Shown here: positions 56,583-64,000 of the stretch, piece by piece
Layout: every line of letters starts with the position of its first letter
Position numbering within the stretch: the first letter of the stretch is position 1
Source of the DNA: Prochlorococcus marinus str. MIT 9201
Lineage (GTDB): Bacteria > Cyanobacteriota > Cyanobacteriia > PCC-6307 > Cyanobiaceae
Length of the DNA stretch: 64,000 bases
Direction of reading: 5' to 3'
NCBI RefSeq assembly: GCF_000759955.1
Contig: NZ_JNAL01000018.1
Location: forward strand, 62,001 to 126,000
Notes under the pieces: model-generated
The model's input: only the letters and a program-made list of their open reading frames with translations
The model's database searches: none
What the model was told of the DNA's origin: nothing
Made by a program: the position numbers and the translations under genes

Positions 56583-57652
56583 TTAAGAAATTTTTTAATC
56601 TCAATTTTAGATTGCATTTTATTATTATTTTCCATATTCTTCTTCATAAGCTCTAATATTTCAAAGTAATTTTTTCCGTTTTTTGATTCTATATTAAAAA
56701 TTCTTTCTAAGGTTTCCTCAAAAACTTCTTTGGAAATTTTATTTTGATTTATTAAAACTGATCCTCCAATCTCGGCAAGGATCATTGCATTTTTCTCTTG
56801 GTGATTATTTTTTGAATAAGGAAATGGAATTAAAATTGAAGGTTTTTCAGTCTGTATTAGTTCATTTATTGTTCCCGCACCAGATCTCGATATTACAAGA
56901 TCACAGTTTTGAATTAAAGCTGCGATTTCATTAGTAAATTTCTTTTGAACATAATATTTGGAATTTTTTACATTAAAGAACAGTTCATTAAATTCGCCAA
57001 TAATATGGACTACCCGAAACTGTTTTTTCATTAAAAATTCCAGTGATTCGTCAAGAATTTGATTTATAGCTTTTGAACCTTGACTTCCTCCCATAACAAT
57101 CAAAAGAGGTCCTTTCCCTTTTGGAACCCAATCCGGCAAGGGATTAGAATTATAGAATTGCTCTCTTAAAGGAGTACCAGTAAAAATAGTTTTACAATTT
57201 CTTAAATAAGAATTTGTTTTCGTAAATCCTAAAAAAACATAGTTACACAAAAAACCAAAATATTTCGTGACCATTCCTGGAATTAAATTGGATTCATGAA
57301 TAATGACAGGTATACCAAGAATTTTTGAAGCAACAATCGTAGGGGCAGATATATAACCTCCAGTAGTAAAAACCAAGGTAATTTTTTTTTCTTTTAAGAT
57401 CCTAATTATTTGGAAAGTGGACATTAAAATTTCTAAATATTGATAAAACAAAAAAATATTTTTTCTTGGTGTCTTTATATTTAAAGTCCTCAAATTATAT
57501 TTTTTGGGAATTAAATTTGCATCAAGTCTTTTGTGAACCCCCAACCAATGAATATTCCATTCATCCTCTACCTCTTTACAAACTGCTAAAGCTGGGAAAA
57601 TATGGCCTCCTGTTCCACTAGCTGCAACTAATAAATTATTTTTTTTAGACAT
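56561..57652 (-). CDS. murG: UDP-N-acetylglucosamine transferase MurG
   Basis: Adds GlcNAc to lipid I to make lipid II on the inner face of the membrane. 363 residues; first glycine loop ASGTGGHIFPALAV, TTGGYISAPTIVA, HESNLIPGMVTK, GGSQGSKAIN and the UDP-GlcNAc site SRSGAGTINELIQTEKPSILIPFP. Convergent overlap of 22 bases with the CobD-like gene. Confidence 0.95.
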   Translation of the reverse strand: MSKKNNLLVAASGTGGHIFPALAVCKEVEDEWNIHWLGVHKRLDANLIPKKYNLRTLNIKTPRKNIFLFYQYLEILMSTFQIIRILKEKKITLVFTTGGYISAPTIVASKILGIPVIIHESNLIPGMVTKYFGFLCNYVFLGFTKTNSYLRNCKTIFTGTPLREQFYNSNPLPDWVPKGKGPLLIVMGGSQGSKAINQILDESLEFLMKKQFRVVHIIGEFNELFFNVKNSKYYVQKKFTNEIAALIQNCDLVISRSGAGTINELIQTEKPSILIPFPYSKNNHQEKNAMILAEIGGSVLINQNKISKEVFEETLERIFNIESKNGKNYFEILELMKKNMENNNKMQSKIEIKKFLNYFLKEL

Positions 57653-57693
57653 AAAAACGCAAATTAGTAAAATGAAAATAATAAATAATAAAT

Positions 57694-58419
57694 ATGTTTA
57701 ATTTAAACTTATTCAAAAATATTGGAGTCACTCTCTACTTATTTATTTATCTCATTATTCCTTATTCAGCAATAACGCAAACTTTAAAAGTTGATTTCAT
57801 AAGAAATCTAGAAATCTCTTTAAATAAGAGAGACTTAGAGTTTATAAAAAAAAATTTTAGAAATGATGAAAAACAAAATATCCCAAAACAGTTTTCAAAA
57901 ATTGTCAATGATTTCCCTGACAGCAAATGGAAGATCAAAAGATTAAAATCAAATGTTCCAAATAAAGAAATTTTGAGAATAAAAGTTTCAGGGGAAAAAA
58001 TGGTAAATGGAGAAATGTATACACTCAATTCCAATTTTGATTATTTATTTTCTATTGTAAATGGGAAAATAGATCAGGGAATTGTCAAAAATTTATTCAC
58101 AACAATAAGAAATGATGATAAAAAAATAGATATTAGTTTTAAAATTCCAGATAAAGTTCTAACTGGCTCAAAATATGATATCGACATTATTCTAAATAAA
58201 CCTCTTGAAGAAGTTATTATTGCTGGTGCTATAAAACCACATCAAGTTAATTCATTTTTTGAACAAGAAATATTATTGGAGCCATTATCATCAGGGGGGA
58301 TTTTCAAAATAACAAGAGCCCCTTCAACACCAGGGATCCAAATATGGTCAGGGATTATAGCTCATCCTGAGGGAATGATTACTTTCACAAAGAGTATTGA
58401 TATAGTTGATAAGTTATAG
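57694..58419 (+). CDS. Predicted exported protein of unknown function
   Basis: 241 residues. N-terminal signal peptide (hydrophobic residues about 12-27, then AITQT) suggests export to periplasm or thylakoid lumen. No known domain; a possible beta-sandwich is indicated by KIDISFKIPDKVLTGSKYDIDIIL in split strands and APSTPGIQIWSGIIAHP. It sits between murG (divergent) and pgk (convergent, one base between stops). No function is assigned. Confidence 0.6.
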   Translation: MFNLNLFKNIGVTLYLFIYLIIPYSAITQTLKVDFIRNLEISLNKRDLEFIKKNFRNDEKQNIPKQFSKIVNDFPDSKWKIKRLKSNVPNKEILRIKVSGEKMVNGEMYTLNSNFDYLFSIVNGKIDQGIVKNLFTTIRNDDKKIDISFKIPDKVLTGSKYDIDIILNKPLEEVIIAGAIKPHQVNSFFEQEILLEPLSSGGIFKITRAPSTPGIQIWSGIIAHPEGMITFTKSIDIVDKL

Positions 58420-58420
58420 C

Positions 58421-59629
58421 CTAAGCGTCGTTTAAAGCAGCTACACCAGGTAAAGTTTTACCTTCTAAAAGTTCTAAACTAGCCCCACCACCAGTAGATA
58501 TATGAGACATTTTCTCAGCTAATCCAGCTTTCTCTACTGCTGCAACTGAATCTCCACCACCGATTATTGTACAAACTTCAGAAAAAGCACTTAAATCCGC
58601 AAGAGTAGTAGCGACTGCATTTGTACCTTCTGCGAATTTATCAAATTCGAAAACGCCCATAGGTCCATTCCAAATTATTGTCTTACATTCTGCAAGAGCA
58701 TTTTGAAAAACTTTAATAGAATCTGGACCAATATCAAGACCCATCCAGTTGCCACTAATTGAATCAATTTGAGATATTTTACTTTCGGCGTCAGGAGAAA
58801 ATTCATTAGCCAAAACAACATCAGTAGGCAATAATAATTCGACTCCTTTTGCTTTTGCTTTTGCCTCTAAATCTTTAGCGAGTTCAAGTTTATCTTCTTC
58901 TACTAAGCTCTTTCCTACATCTAGACCTCTAGCTTTATAAAAAGTAAAAATCATACCTCCACCTATCATAATTTTGTCGCATTTATCTAGTAAAGAGTCG
59001 AGCACTCCGATTTTGCTACTAACCTTAGATCCTCCAACTATTGCTGCCAACGGACGCTTAGGGGAATCTATTGCTCCTTGCAAGTATTTTAATTCTTTTT
59101 CTAAAAGGAATCCAGCTACTGATGGACTTAAGTAATTAGTAACTCCCTGAGTTGAAGCATGAGCTCTATGAGCAGCGCCAAAAGCGTCATTTACATACAT
59201 ATCTGCATGTGATGATAAATTTTTAGCAAAATCCAAGTCGTTCTTTTCCTCTTCACCAAAAAAACGAACATTTTCAAGTAAAAGAACATCCCCATTAGAT
59301 AAGCTATTTGATTGTGCAACTGCTTCATCACCAATACAACTTTTAGTAAGAGCAACATTTTGACCCAATATTTCACTTAATCTTGCTGCTACTGGAGTTA
59401 ATCTCATTTTTTCATTTACTTGACCCTTTGGTCTACCAAAATGAGCAGCTAAGATAACTTTTGCAGAATGATTAATGAGATATTTAATAGTTGGGATCGC
59501 TGCACGAATACGTGTATCGTCTGTTATTTGACCATCTTCATTTAATGGAACATTAAAATCTACTCTGACAAGAACTTTTTTTCCTTCTAAATGCGTCTTG
59601 TCAAGACTGGAAAGAGATAATTTTGACAT
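58421..59629 (-). CDS. pgk: Phosphoglycerate kinase
   Basis: Calvin-cycle and glycolysis enzyme. 402 residues; [18 protein letters not shown], the 3PG-binding HFGRPKGQ, the [13 protein letters not shown] segment, [24 protein letters not shown] and C-terminal [14 protein letters not shown] and [14 protein letters not shown] are all present. Convergent with the exported protein, with one base between stops. Confidence 0.98.
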   Translation of the reverse strand: MSKLSLSSLDKTHLEGKKVLVRVDFNVPLNEDGQITDDTRIRAAIPTIKYLINHSAKVILAAHFGRPKGQVNEKMRLTPVAARLSEILGQNVALTKSCIGDEAVAQSNSLSNGDVLLLENVRFFGEEEKNDLDFAKNLSSHADMYVNDAFGAAHRAHASTQGVTNYLSPSVAGFLLEKELKYLQGAIDSPKRPLAAIVGGSKVSSKIGVLDSLLDKCDKIMIGGGMIFTFYKARGLDVGKSLVEEDKLELAKDLEAKAKAKGVELLLPTDVVLANEFSPDAESKISQIDSISGNWMGLDIGPDSIKVFQNALAECKTIIWNGPMGVFEFDKFAEGTNAVATTLADLSAFSEVCTIIGGGDSVAAVEKAGLAEKMSHISTGGGASLELLEGKTLPGVAALNDA

Positions 59630-59841
59630 TAAATAAGCTTAATTTTTAATCTTAAGACCCTAACGTTAATTTGGGCTTATTGGGTTAAAAAGTAGTTACT
59701 GTTACTTATGCCTTAATAAATTTTAAGAATTAACGTTTATAAAAATTTTTTAGTTATTAAATTTATACTAAACTTTAGAAGTAAATACTTTTGAAACTTA
59801 GAAAACTAAAAGGAATACAAAATTTTATTTAATTTATTTAA

Positions 59842-60714
59842 GTGGACATACCCAAAATTCAATGGTACCCAGGCCATATTGCAAAAGCAGAAAAGAAATT
59901 ATCTGAAGTTATCAATAAAGTAGACTTAGTTATAGAAGTCAGAGATGCACGAATTCCTTTGTCAACAGGACATCCACACTTAAATAAATGGATAAATAAT
60001 AAAAAACATATCCTTGTTATTAATAGATCAGACATGATCTCTCCTAAAACAATCAATAGTTGGAATAAATGGTTTAATGCTAAAGATCAATACCCTCTTT
60101 GGTGTGATGCAAAACGAGGAATAGGTATTAAAGAAATTTGTAAGTCCGCCAAAGAGTCTAGATCGTCAATCGACGAAAGAAGACTCTCTAGAGGAATGAG
60201 AATCAGGCCAATTAGAGCCCTTACACTTGGTTTTCCAAACGTAGGGAAGTCAGCATTAATTAATAGAATTGCAAAAAAAAGAGTAGTAGATAGTGCTAGG
60301 AAAGCAGGCGTAACCCGTAATTTAAGATGGATAAAATTAGAAAGTGGTATAGATCTGCTAGATGCTCCTGGTGTTATACCTCCAAATTTAGAAGATCAGA
60401 AATCAGCACTTAATCTTGCACTATGCGACGATATTGGTGAAGCTGCTTATGAAATAGAGAATGTCGCAATTGGATTTATCAAAATTATTTCCACCCTCAA
60501 CAAAGATAAGAATGCGAATATCTCAGTAAAACAAATATCTAATAGATATGGAGTTGATATTACAAAAGGCTTTAAGAGTCCATCTGCTTGGATAGATGAA
60601 GCAGCTTCAAAACATACCTCAGGCGATAAAAGGAGAATGTCTCATAAATTATTGGAAGATTATAGAAATCAAATGCTTGGTAAAATTGCTTTAGAAGTCC
60701 CAAAATGGAATTAA
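59842..60714 (+). CDS. Ribosome-biogenesis GTPase YlqF/RbgA-type
   Basis: 290 residues from a GTG start at 59842 (MDIPKIQWYPGHIAKAEKKL). Circularly permuted GTPase: the NKxD-like motif comes first as VINRSDM, then the G1 loop GFPNVGKSALINRI and DAPGVIPP (DxxG). The family assists 50S assembly. It shares a ten-base overlap with the pseudouridine synthase downstream, suggesting a ribosome-maturation pair. Confidence 0.92.
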   Translation: MDIPKIQWYPGHIAKAEKKLSEVINKVDLVIEVRDARIPLSTGHPHLNKWINNKKHILVINRSDMISPKTINSWNKWFNAKDQYPLWCDAKRGIGIKEICKSAKESRSSIDERRLSRGMRIRPIRALTLGFPNVGKSALINRIAKKRVVDSARKAGVTRNLRWIKLESGIDLLDAPGVIPPNLEDQKSALNLALCDDIGEAAYEIENVAIGFIKIISTLNKDKNANISVKQISNRYGVDITKGFKSPSAWIDEAASKHTSGDKRRMSHKLLEDYRNQMLGKIALEVPKWN

Positions 60715-61664
60715 ATAATCAAAATTCTTTCGGCATTGGAGAGGGTGAGCTTATAGAAATTATTTATGAGCTACCACTTCCTATGAGGCTAGACAGATGG
60801 TTGGTAAGTAAAAGACCAGAACAAAGTAGAGCAAGAATTCAACACTTTATAAATTCAGGATTAGTACTTGTAAATTATAAGACCGCGAAAGCAAAGACTC
60901 CATTAAAAAATGGCGACAATGTTCAAATATGGATGCCTCCTCCAGAACCTCTTATTTATTTGAAACCTGAAAAAATAGATTTAAAAATCCTTTTTGAAGA
61001 CGAGCACATCATAGTAATCAATAAACAATCAGGACTAATTGTTCATCCAGCCCCTGGACACAAATCTGGAACTTTAGTTAATGGATTACTTTTTCACTGT
61101 AATGATCTACCTGGAATTAATGGAAAACTAAGACCTGGTATTGTTCACAGATTAGATAAAGATACCTCCGGATGTATGGTGGTAGCAAAAAGCCAAGAGG
61201 CATTAGTAAATCTACAGAAACAAATTAAAGAAAAAATAGCATCACGCGAATATATTGCAGTAATTCATGGAGCACCAAATTGTGAAGAAGGCCAAATCGT
61301 AGGACACATTGGAAGAGATAAATTAAATAGGTTGAAATATAAAGTTGTTGAAGAAAATTCAGGGAGGTTTGCCTGTACCTATTGGAAATTGGAAGAAAGA
61401 TTTGGCAATTACTCATTAATGAGTTTCAAACTAGATACGGGGAGAACGCATCAAATAAGAGTTCATTGCGCTCACATTAATCATCCAATTGTGGGTGATC
61501 CATTATATGGAAGATGTAAAAAACTACCGTGTAAATTAGAGGGCCAAGCATTGCACGCTATTAAGCTTGGACTTATACATCCAATAAATGGTAATAAAAT
61601 GATATTTGAAGCAGAGTTACCATCAGATTTTCAAAAATTACTAAGTGTTCTTAAAGTTAAATAA
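60705..61664 (+). CDS. RluA-family 23S rRNA pseudouridine synthase, RluD-like
   Basis: 319 residues: N-terminal S4 domain (MRLDRWLVSKRPEQSRARIQ, in split form) and catalytic domain with the Asp motif RPGIVHRLDKDTSGCMVVAK, TGRTHQIRVHC and GDPLYG. RluD modifies the 1911-1917 region of 23S rRNA; assignment to RluD rather than other RluA members rests on the S4 domain and length. Overlaps the previous gene by ten bases and the following ABC gene by eight. Confidence 0.9.
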   Translation: MELNNQNSFGIGEGELIEIIYELPLPMRLDRWLVSKRPEQSRARIQHFINSGLVLVNYKTAKAKTPLKNGDNVQIWMPPPEPLIYLKPEKIDLKILFEDEHIIVINKQSGLIVHPAPGHKSGTLVNGLLFHCNDLPGINGKLRPGIVHRLDKDTSGCMVVAKSQEALVNLQKQIKEKIASREYIAVIHGAPNCEEGQIVGHIGRDKLNRLKYKVVEENSGRFACTYWKLEERFGNYSLMSFKLDTGRTHQIRVHCAHINHPIVGDPLYGRCKKLPCKLEGQALHAIKLGLIHPINGNKMIFEAELPSDFQKLLSVLKVK

Positions 61665-63255
61665 GATTTAAAGAGGAATTTATAAGCGATTTTGTATAAG
61701 TGTTCTTAGTTTTAGAGAATATTGTAGAACTTTCTCCTTCATCAACTATCTTTCCCTGCTTCATAACTAGCAACCTATCACAAAATCTTTTAGCAATACC
61801 TAAATCATGAGTAATAAAGATAATGGTTAACTCCATTTTTTCTTGCAAGATTCTAAGTAATTCAAGAATTTCTATTTTTACTGAAGCATCTAACATATTT
61901 ACACTCTCATCACAAATCAAAATTTTTGGTTTCAACAATAGTGCCCTTGCTAGTGAAATTCTTTGCAATTGACCACCAGATAGTTGGCTAGGATAAGAAT
62001 TAAAAAAATCATTCTTTAAGGGAAGATTTAAATTTTTAAACATTAATTTTATTTCCTTTTCAATTTTTCTTTTATCTGAAATTTTTTGAATAAAAAATAT
62101 ATCTTCCAAAATATTTTTAATTTTCATTTTCGGGTTCAAACTTGAAAAAGGATCTTGAAAAATAATTTGCATATTTTTATGTTTTTTAAAAGATTTATTT
62201 TTTTTCAATGCATGCTTTGTATCATAAATTTTTATTTCACCACCTCTTACTTTTAAAAGTCCAATTAAAGCCCTACATAATGTACTTTTACCGCTACCTG
62301 AAGAACCAACTATTCCAAGAGTCTCATTTTTATATAATTTGAAACTAACTTCATTTAAAGCCTTATTCCATTTATTCGTAAACATTGAAGAATTTAATTT
62401 ATACCAGTGTCTTAAATTATTTACCTCTAGAATGACCTCATCTCGAACATTATTTTTAGTATTTGGTTCTAATACTATTTTTGAGGCATTTACTAACTTT
62501 TTACCAATATCTGATTTTGGTGATTGAAAAATATCTAATATATTTCCTTTTTCGACGATCAATCCTTTTTCAATTATTGCAACTTTTTTACACCACTTTG
62601 CTGCAAGATTAATATCGTGACTAATTAAAATTAAAGTAGTATCGAATTCATTACATAACTGAATTATTTCTTGCATAATTTCAAAACTTGTTCTGGTATC
62701 TAAGCTTGTTGTAGGTTCATCAGCTATCAATAATTTAGGTTTTAAAGCAAGAGCCATTGCTATACAAACTCTCTGTCTCATTCCACCGCTAAATTGATGA
62801 GGGTAAGAATCCAGTCTGCTTTCTTCAATTCCTACTTTTTGAAAAACTTCTTTTACTAATTTTTTAATAAGTACAGATGATTTAGTTTGATCATGAGTTT
62901 TAAATAATTCATATAAGTGATCCCCAACTCTCATCAGTGGATTAAGTTTTTTTATGGAATCTTGATAGATAAATCCAAAATTTTTTCTTCTAAATAATTG
63001 TGCTTCTTCGTTATTTATGTTCCTAGGATCTATACAGGAAATTGATAGATACCCTTTAGAAGTTGCATTTTCAGGCAATATATTTACTAATGTTTTTGCA
63101 AAAGTAGTCTTTCCGCATCCAGAGGGGCCTATTATGGCCAAGTGATCGCCTCTATCTATTTCAAGATTAAAATTTTTGATGATAGGTTGCTCTTTTAAAC
63201 CATATTTCACAGTAAGATTTTTAACTTCAAGAATTTTTTCTTTATTTATTTCCAT
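61657..63255 (-). CDS. Fused dual ATP-binding ABC protein, peptide/nickel importer type
   Basis: 532 residues with two complete ATPase modules in one chain: first Walker A IGPSGCGKTTFAK and signature FSGGMRQRVCIAMAL, second Walker A VGSSGSGKSTLCR and signature LSGGQLQRISLARAL, each with Walker B (LLIADEPTTSLD, ILICDESVNMLD) and switch histidine. The arrangement is that of DppD-DppF fusions such as YejF. No permease or binding protein is in the window. The second Walker B Glu is retained (CDES), so both sites look usable. Confidence 0.9.
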   Translation of the reverse strand: MEINKEKILEVKNLTVKYGLKEQPIIKNFNLEIDRGDHLAIIGPSGCGKTTFAKTLVNILPENATSKGYLSISCIDPRNINNEEAQLFRRKNFGFIYQDSIKKLNPLMRVGDHLYELFKTHDQTKSSVLIKKLVKEVFQKVGIEESRLDSYPHQFSGGMRQRVCIAMALALKPKLLIADEPTTSLDTRTSFEIMQEIIQLCNEFDTTLILISHDINLAAKWCKKVAIIEKGLIVEKGNILDIFQSPKSDIGKKLVNASKIVLEPNTKNNVRDEVILEVNNLRHWYKLNSSMFTNKWNKALNEVSFKLYKNETLGIVGSSGSGKSTLCRALIGLLKVRGGEIKIYDTKHALKKNKSFKKHKNMQIIFQDPFSSLNPKMKIKNILEDIFFIQKISDKRKIEKEIKLMFKNLNLPLKNDFFNSYPSQLSGGQLQRISLARALLLKPKILICDESVNMLDASVKIEILELLRILQEKMELTIIFITHDLGIAKRFCDRLLVMKQGKIVDEGESSTIFSKTKNTYTKSLINSSLNLI

Positions 63256-63310
63256 GATTTTATAGCAAATTTTTCAAGACCTAAATAAAATACATCTAAA
63301 GCAATATAAA

Positions 63311-64000
63311 ATGTCTGAGGCAGCTGCAAATTCAAAAGAAAAAAAAGAAATTGAAGTTTCCAAAATTATTTTGCCTGAAAATAAAAAATATGAAAGTGAA
63401 TCTTTGGATTATCAAATAAATATTCCCAATTGGCTTCTTAAAGATATTAATAATTTTGAAAAATCAATTAAACAAAATGATGATGATCAAAACCTTGTAG
63501 TAAAGGCTTTTAAACTTGCTTATAAAGCACATGATGGACAATTCCGAGCGAGTGGCGACCCATACATTATCCACCCAGTTGCTGTAGCAAACCTCCTCAA
63601 AGAAATAGGTGCTAGTTCATCTGTTATTGCTGCAGGACTTTTACATGATGTTGTTGAAGATACTGGCATTGAATTATCCGAAATAGAAACAAATTTTGGA
63701 TTAGAAGTAAAAATACTTGTAGAAGGTGTAACAAAATTAGGAGGGATTCACTTTAACAACAGGACTGAAGCACAAGCTGAAAATCTTAGGAAAATGTTTT
63801 TGGCTATGGCAAGCGATATAAGAGTTGTTTTAGTAAAACTTGCAGATCGACTTCATAACATGAGAACAATTGAATGGTTAAATGATGAAAGAAAACAAAG
63901 AATAGCAAGAGAGACAAGAGAGATTTATGCACCGTTAGCTAATCGACTAGGAATTAATAGATTTAAATGGGAATTAGAAGATTTAGCTTTTAAATTCTTG
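63311..64000 (+). CDS. RelA/SpoT-family (p)ppGpp synthase/hydrolase, N-terminal part
   Basis: Open to the window end (230 codons from ATG at 63311). An N-terminal disordered tail of about 75 residues precedes the HD hydrolase domain: FKLAYKAHDGQFRASGDPYIIHP, AAGLLHDVVEDTGI with the HD pair, then KLGGI and LVKLADRLHNMRT. The synthetase domain lies outside. It is divergent from the ABC gene (55 bases). Likely the single bifunctional Rsh of this organism, but that is inference. Confidence 0.92.
   Translation, partial: MSEAAANSKEKKEIEVSKIILPENKKYESESLDYQINIPNWLLKDINNFEKSIKQNDDDQNLVVKAFKLAYKAHDGQFRASGDPYIIHPVAVANLLKEIGASSSVIAAGLLHDVVEDTGIELSEIETNFGLEVKILVEGVTKLGGIHFNNRTEAQAENLRKMFLAMASDIRVVLVKLADRLHNMRTIEWLNDERKQRIARETREIYAPLANRLGINRFKWELEDLAFKFL

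Overview
The window is an AT-rich, densely packed chromosome segment from a marine picocyanobacterium, almost certainly a high-light Prochlorococcus. The evidence is the gene set (psbA, psbO, psbH, psbN, psbI, ntcA, crtR, cp12, sbtA and bicA homologues, DUF3769, DUF3146, DUF3084, DUF2555 and DUF565 proteins), very low GC in third codon positions, short intergenic gaps and the complete absence of insertion sequences, phage genes or CRISPR. This is core genome rather than an island. The sub-clade is a guess; nothing here fixes the strain.

Layout. 1-3690: end of glyA, then cinA, leuC, leuD. 3691-6349: a minus-strand block (psbN, psbI, an LptD-like outer-membrane protein) divergent from psbH. 6495-9525: pth, a small DUF3146 protein, a YqgF-like nuclease, a DUF3084 protein and ntcA with a recognisable NtcA-type promoter. 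9526-11541: a degenerate cobalamin-adenosyltransferase-like gene, dcd and thyX, apparently one operon behind a paired NrdR-box-like operator. 11545-18732: txlA, glmM, trmB, a DUF3177 protein, a small unknown, ileS and a small membrane protein. 18805-25462: tRNA-Leu(UAG), crtR, gatC, an alkyladenine glycosylase, pyrB, three small conserved proteins, coaBC and psbO with its terminator. 25490-30344: sat, ftsH, an Eda-like aldolase, aroC. 30404-34441: psbA, an unrecorded 42-residue gene beside it, aspartoacylase, a Xi-class GST-like protein, cp12 and a small unknown. 34527-39426: obgE, mutS2, a VOC protein, hemB. 39650-42591: an inorganic-carbon uptake operon (SulP/BicA-like permease, sbtA, sbtB). 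42614-47104: trxB, a coiled-coil protein, an ABC1/UbiB kinase, eno. 47366-53499: clpB2, secE, nusG, then rplK-rplA-rplJ-rplL with two structured leaders. 53547-64000: rnhA, pyrD, a CobD-like aminotransferase, murG, an exported unknown, pgk, ylqF, rluD, a fused ABC ATPase and the start of a RelA/SpoT gene.

How the parts fit. Photosystem II genes, carbon uptake (bicA/sbtA/sbtB), Calvin-cycle control (cp12, pgk) and nitrogen control (ntcA) sit among housekeeping genes. The most interesting regulatory signal is at 9667-9713: a near-consensus NrdR box followed 31 bp later by a degenerate one, overlapping the promoter of an operon that joins a B12-adenosylation-like protein with dCTP deaminase and flavin-dependent thymidylate synthase. 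That links deoxynucleotide supply genes under what may be one repressor.

No gene-free stretch exceeds 300 bases. The longest, 47105-47365 and 43571-43825, are AT-rich and I see no gene or clear RNA in them. Many convergent pairs abut or overlap at their stop codons.
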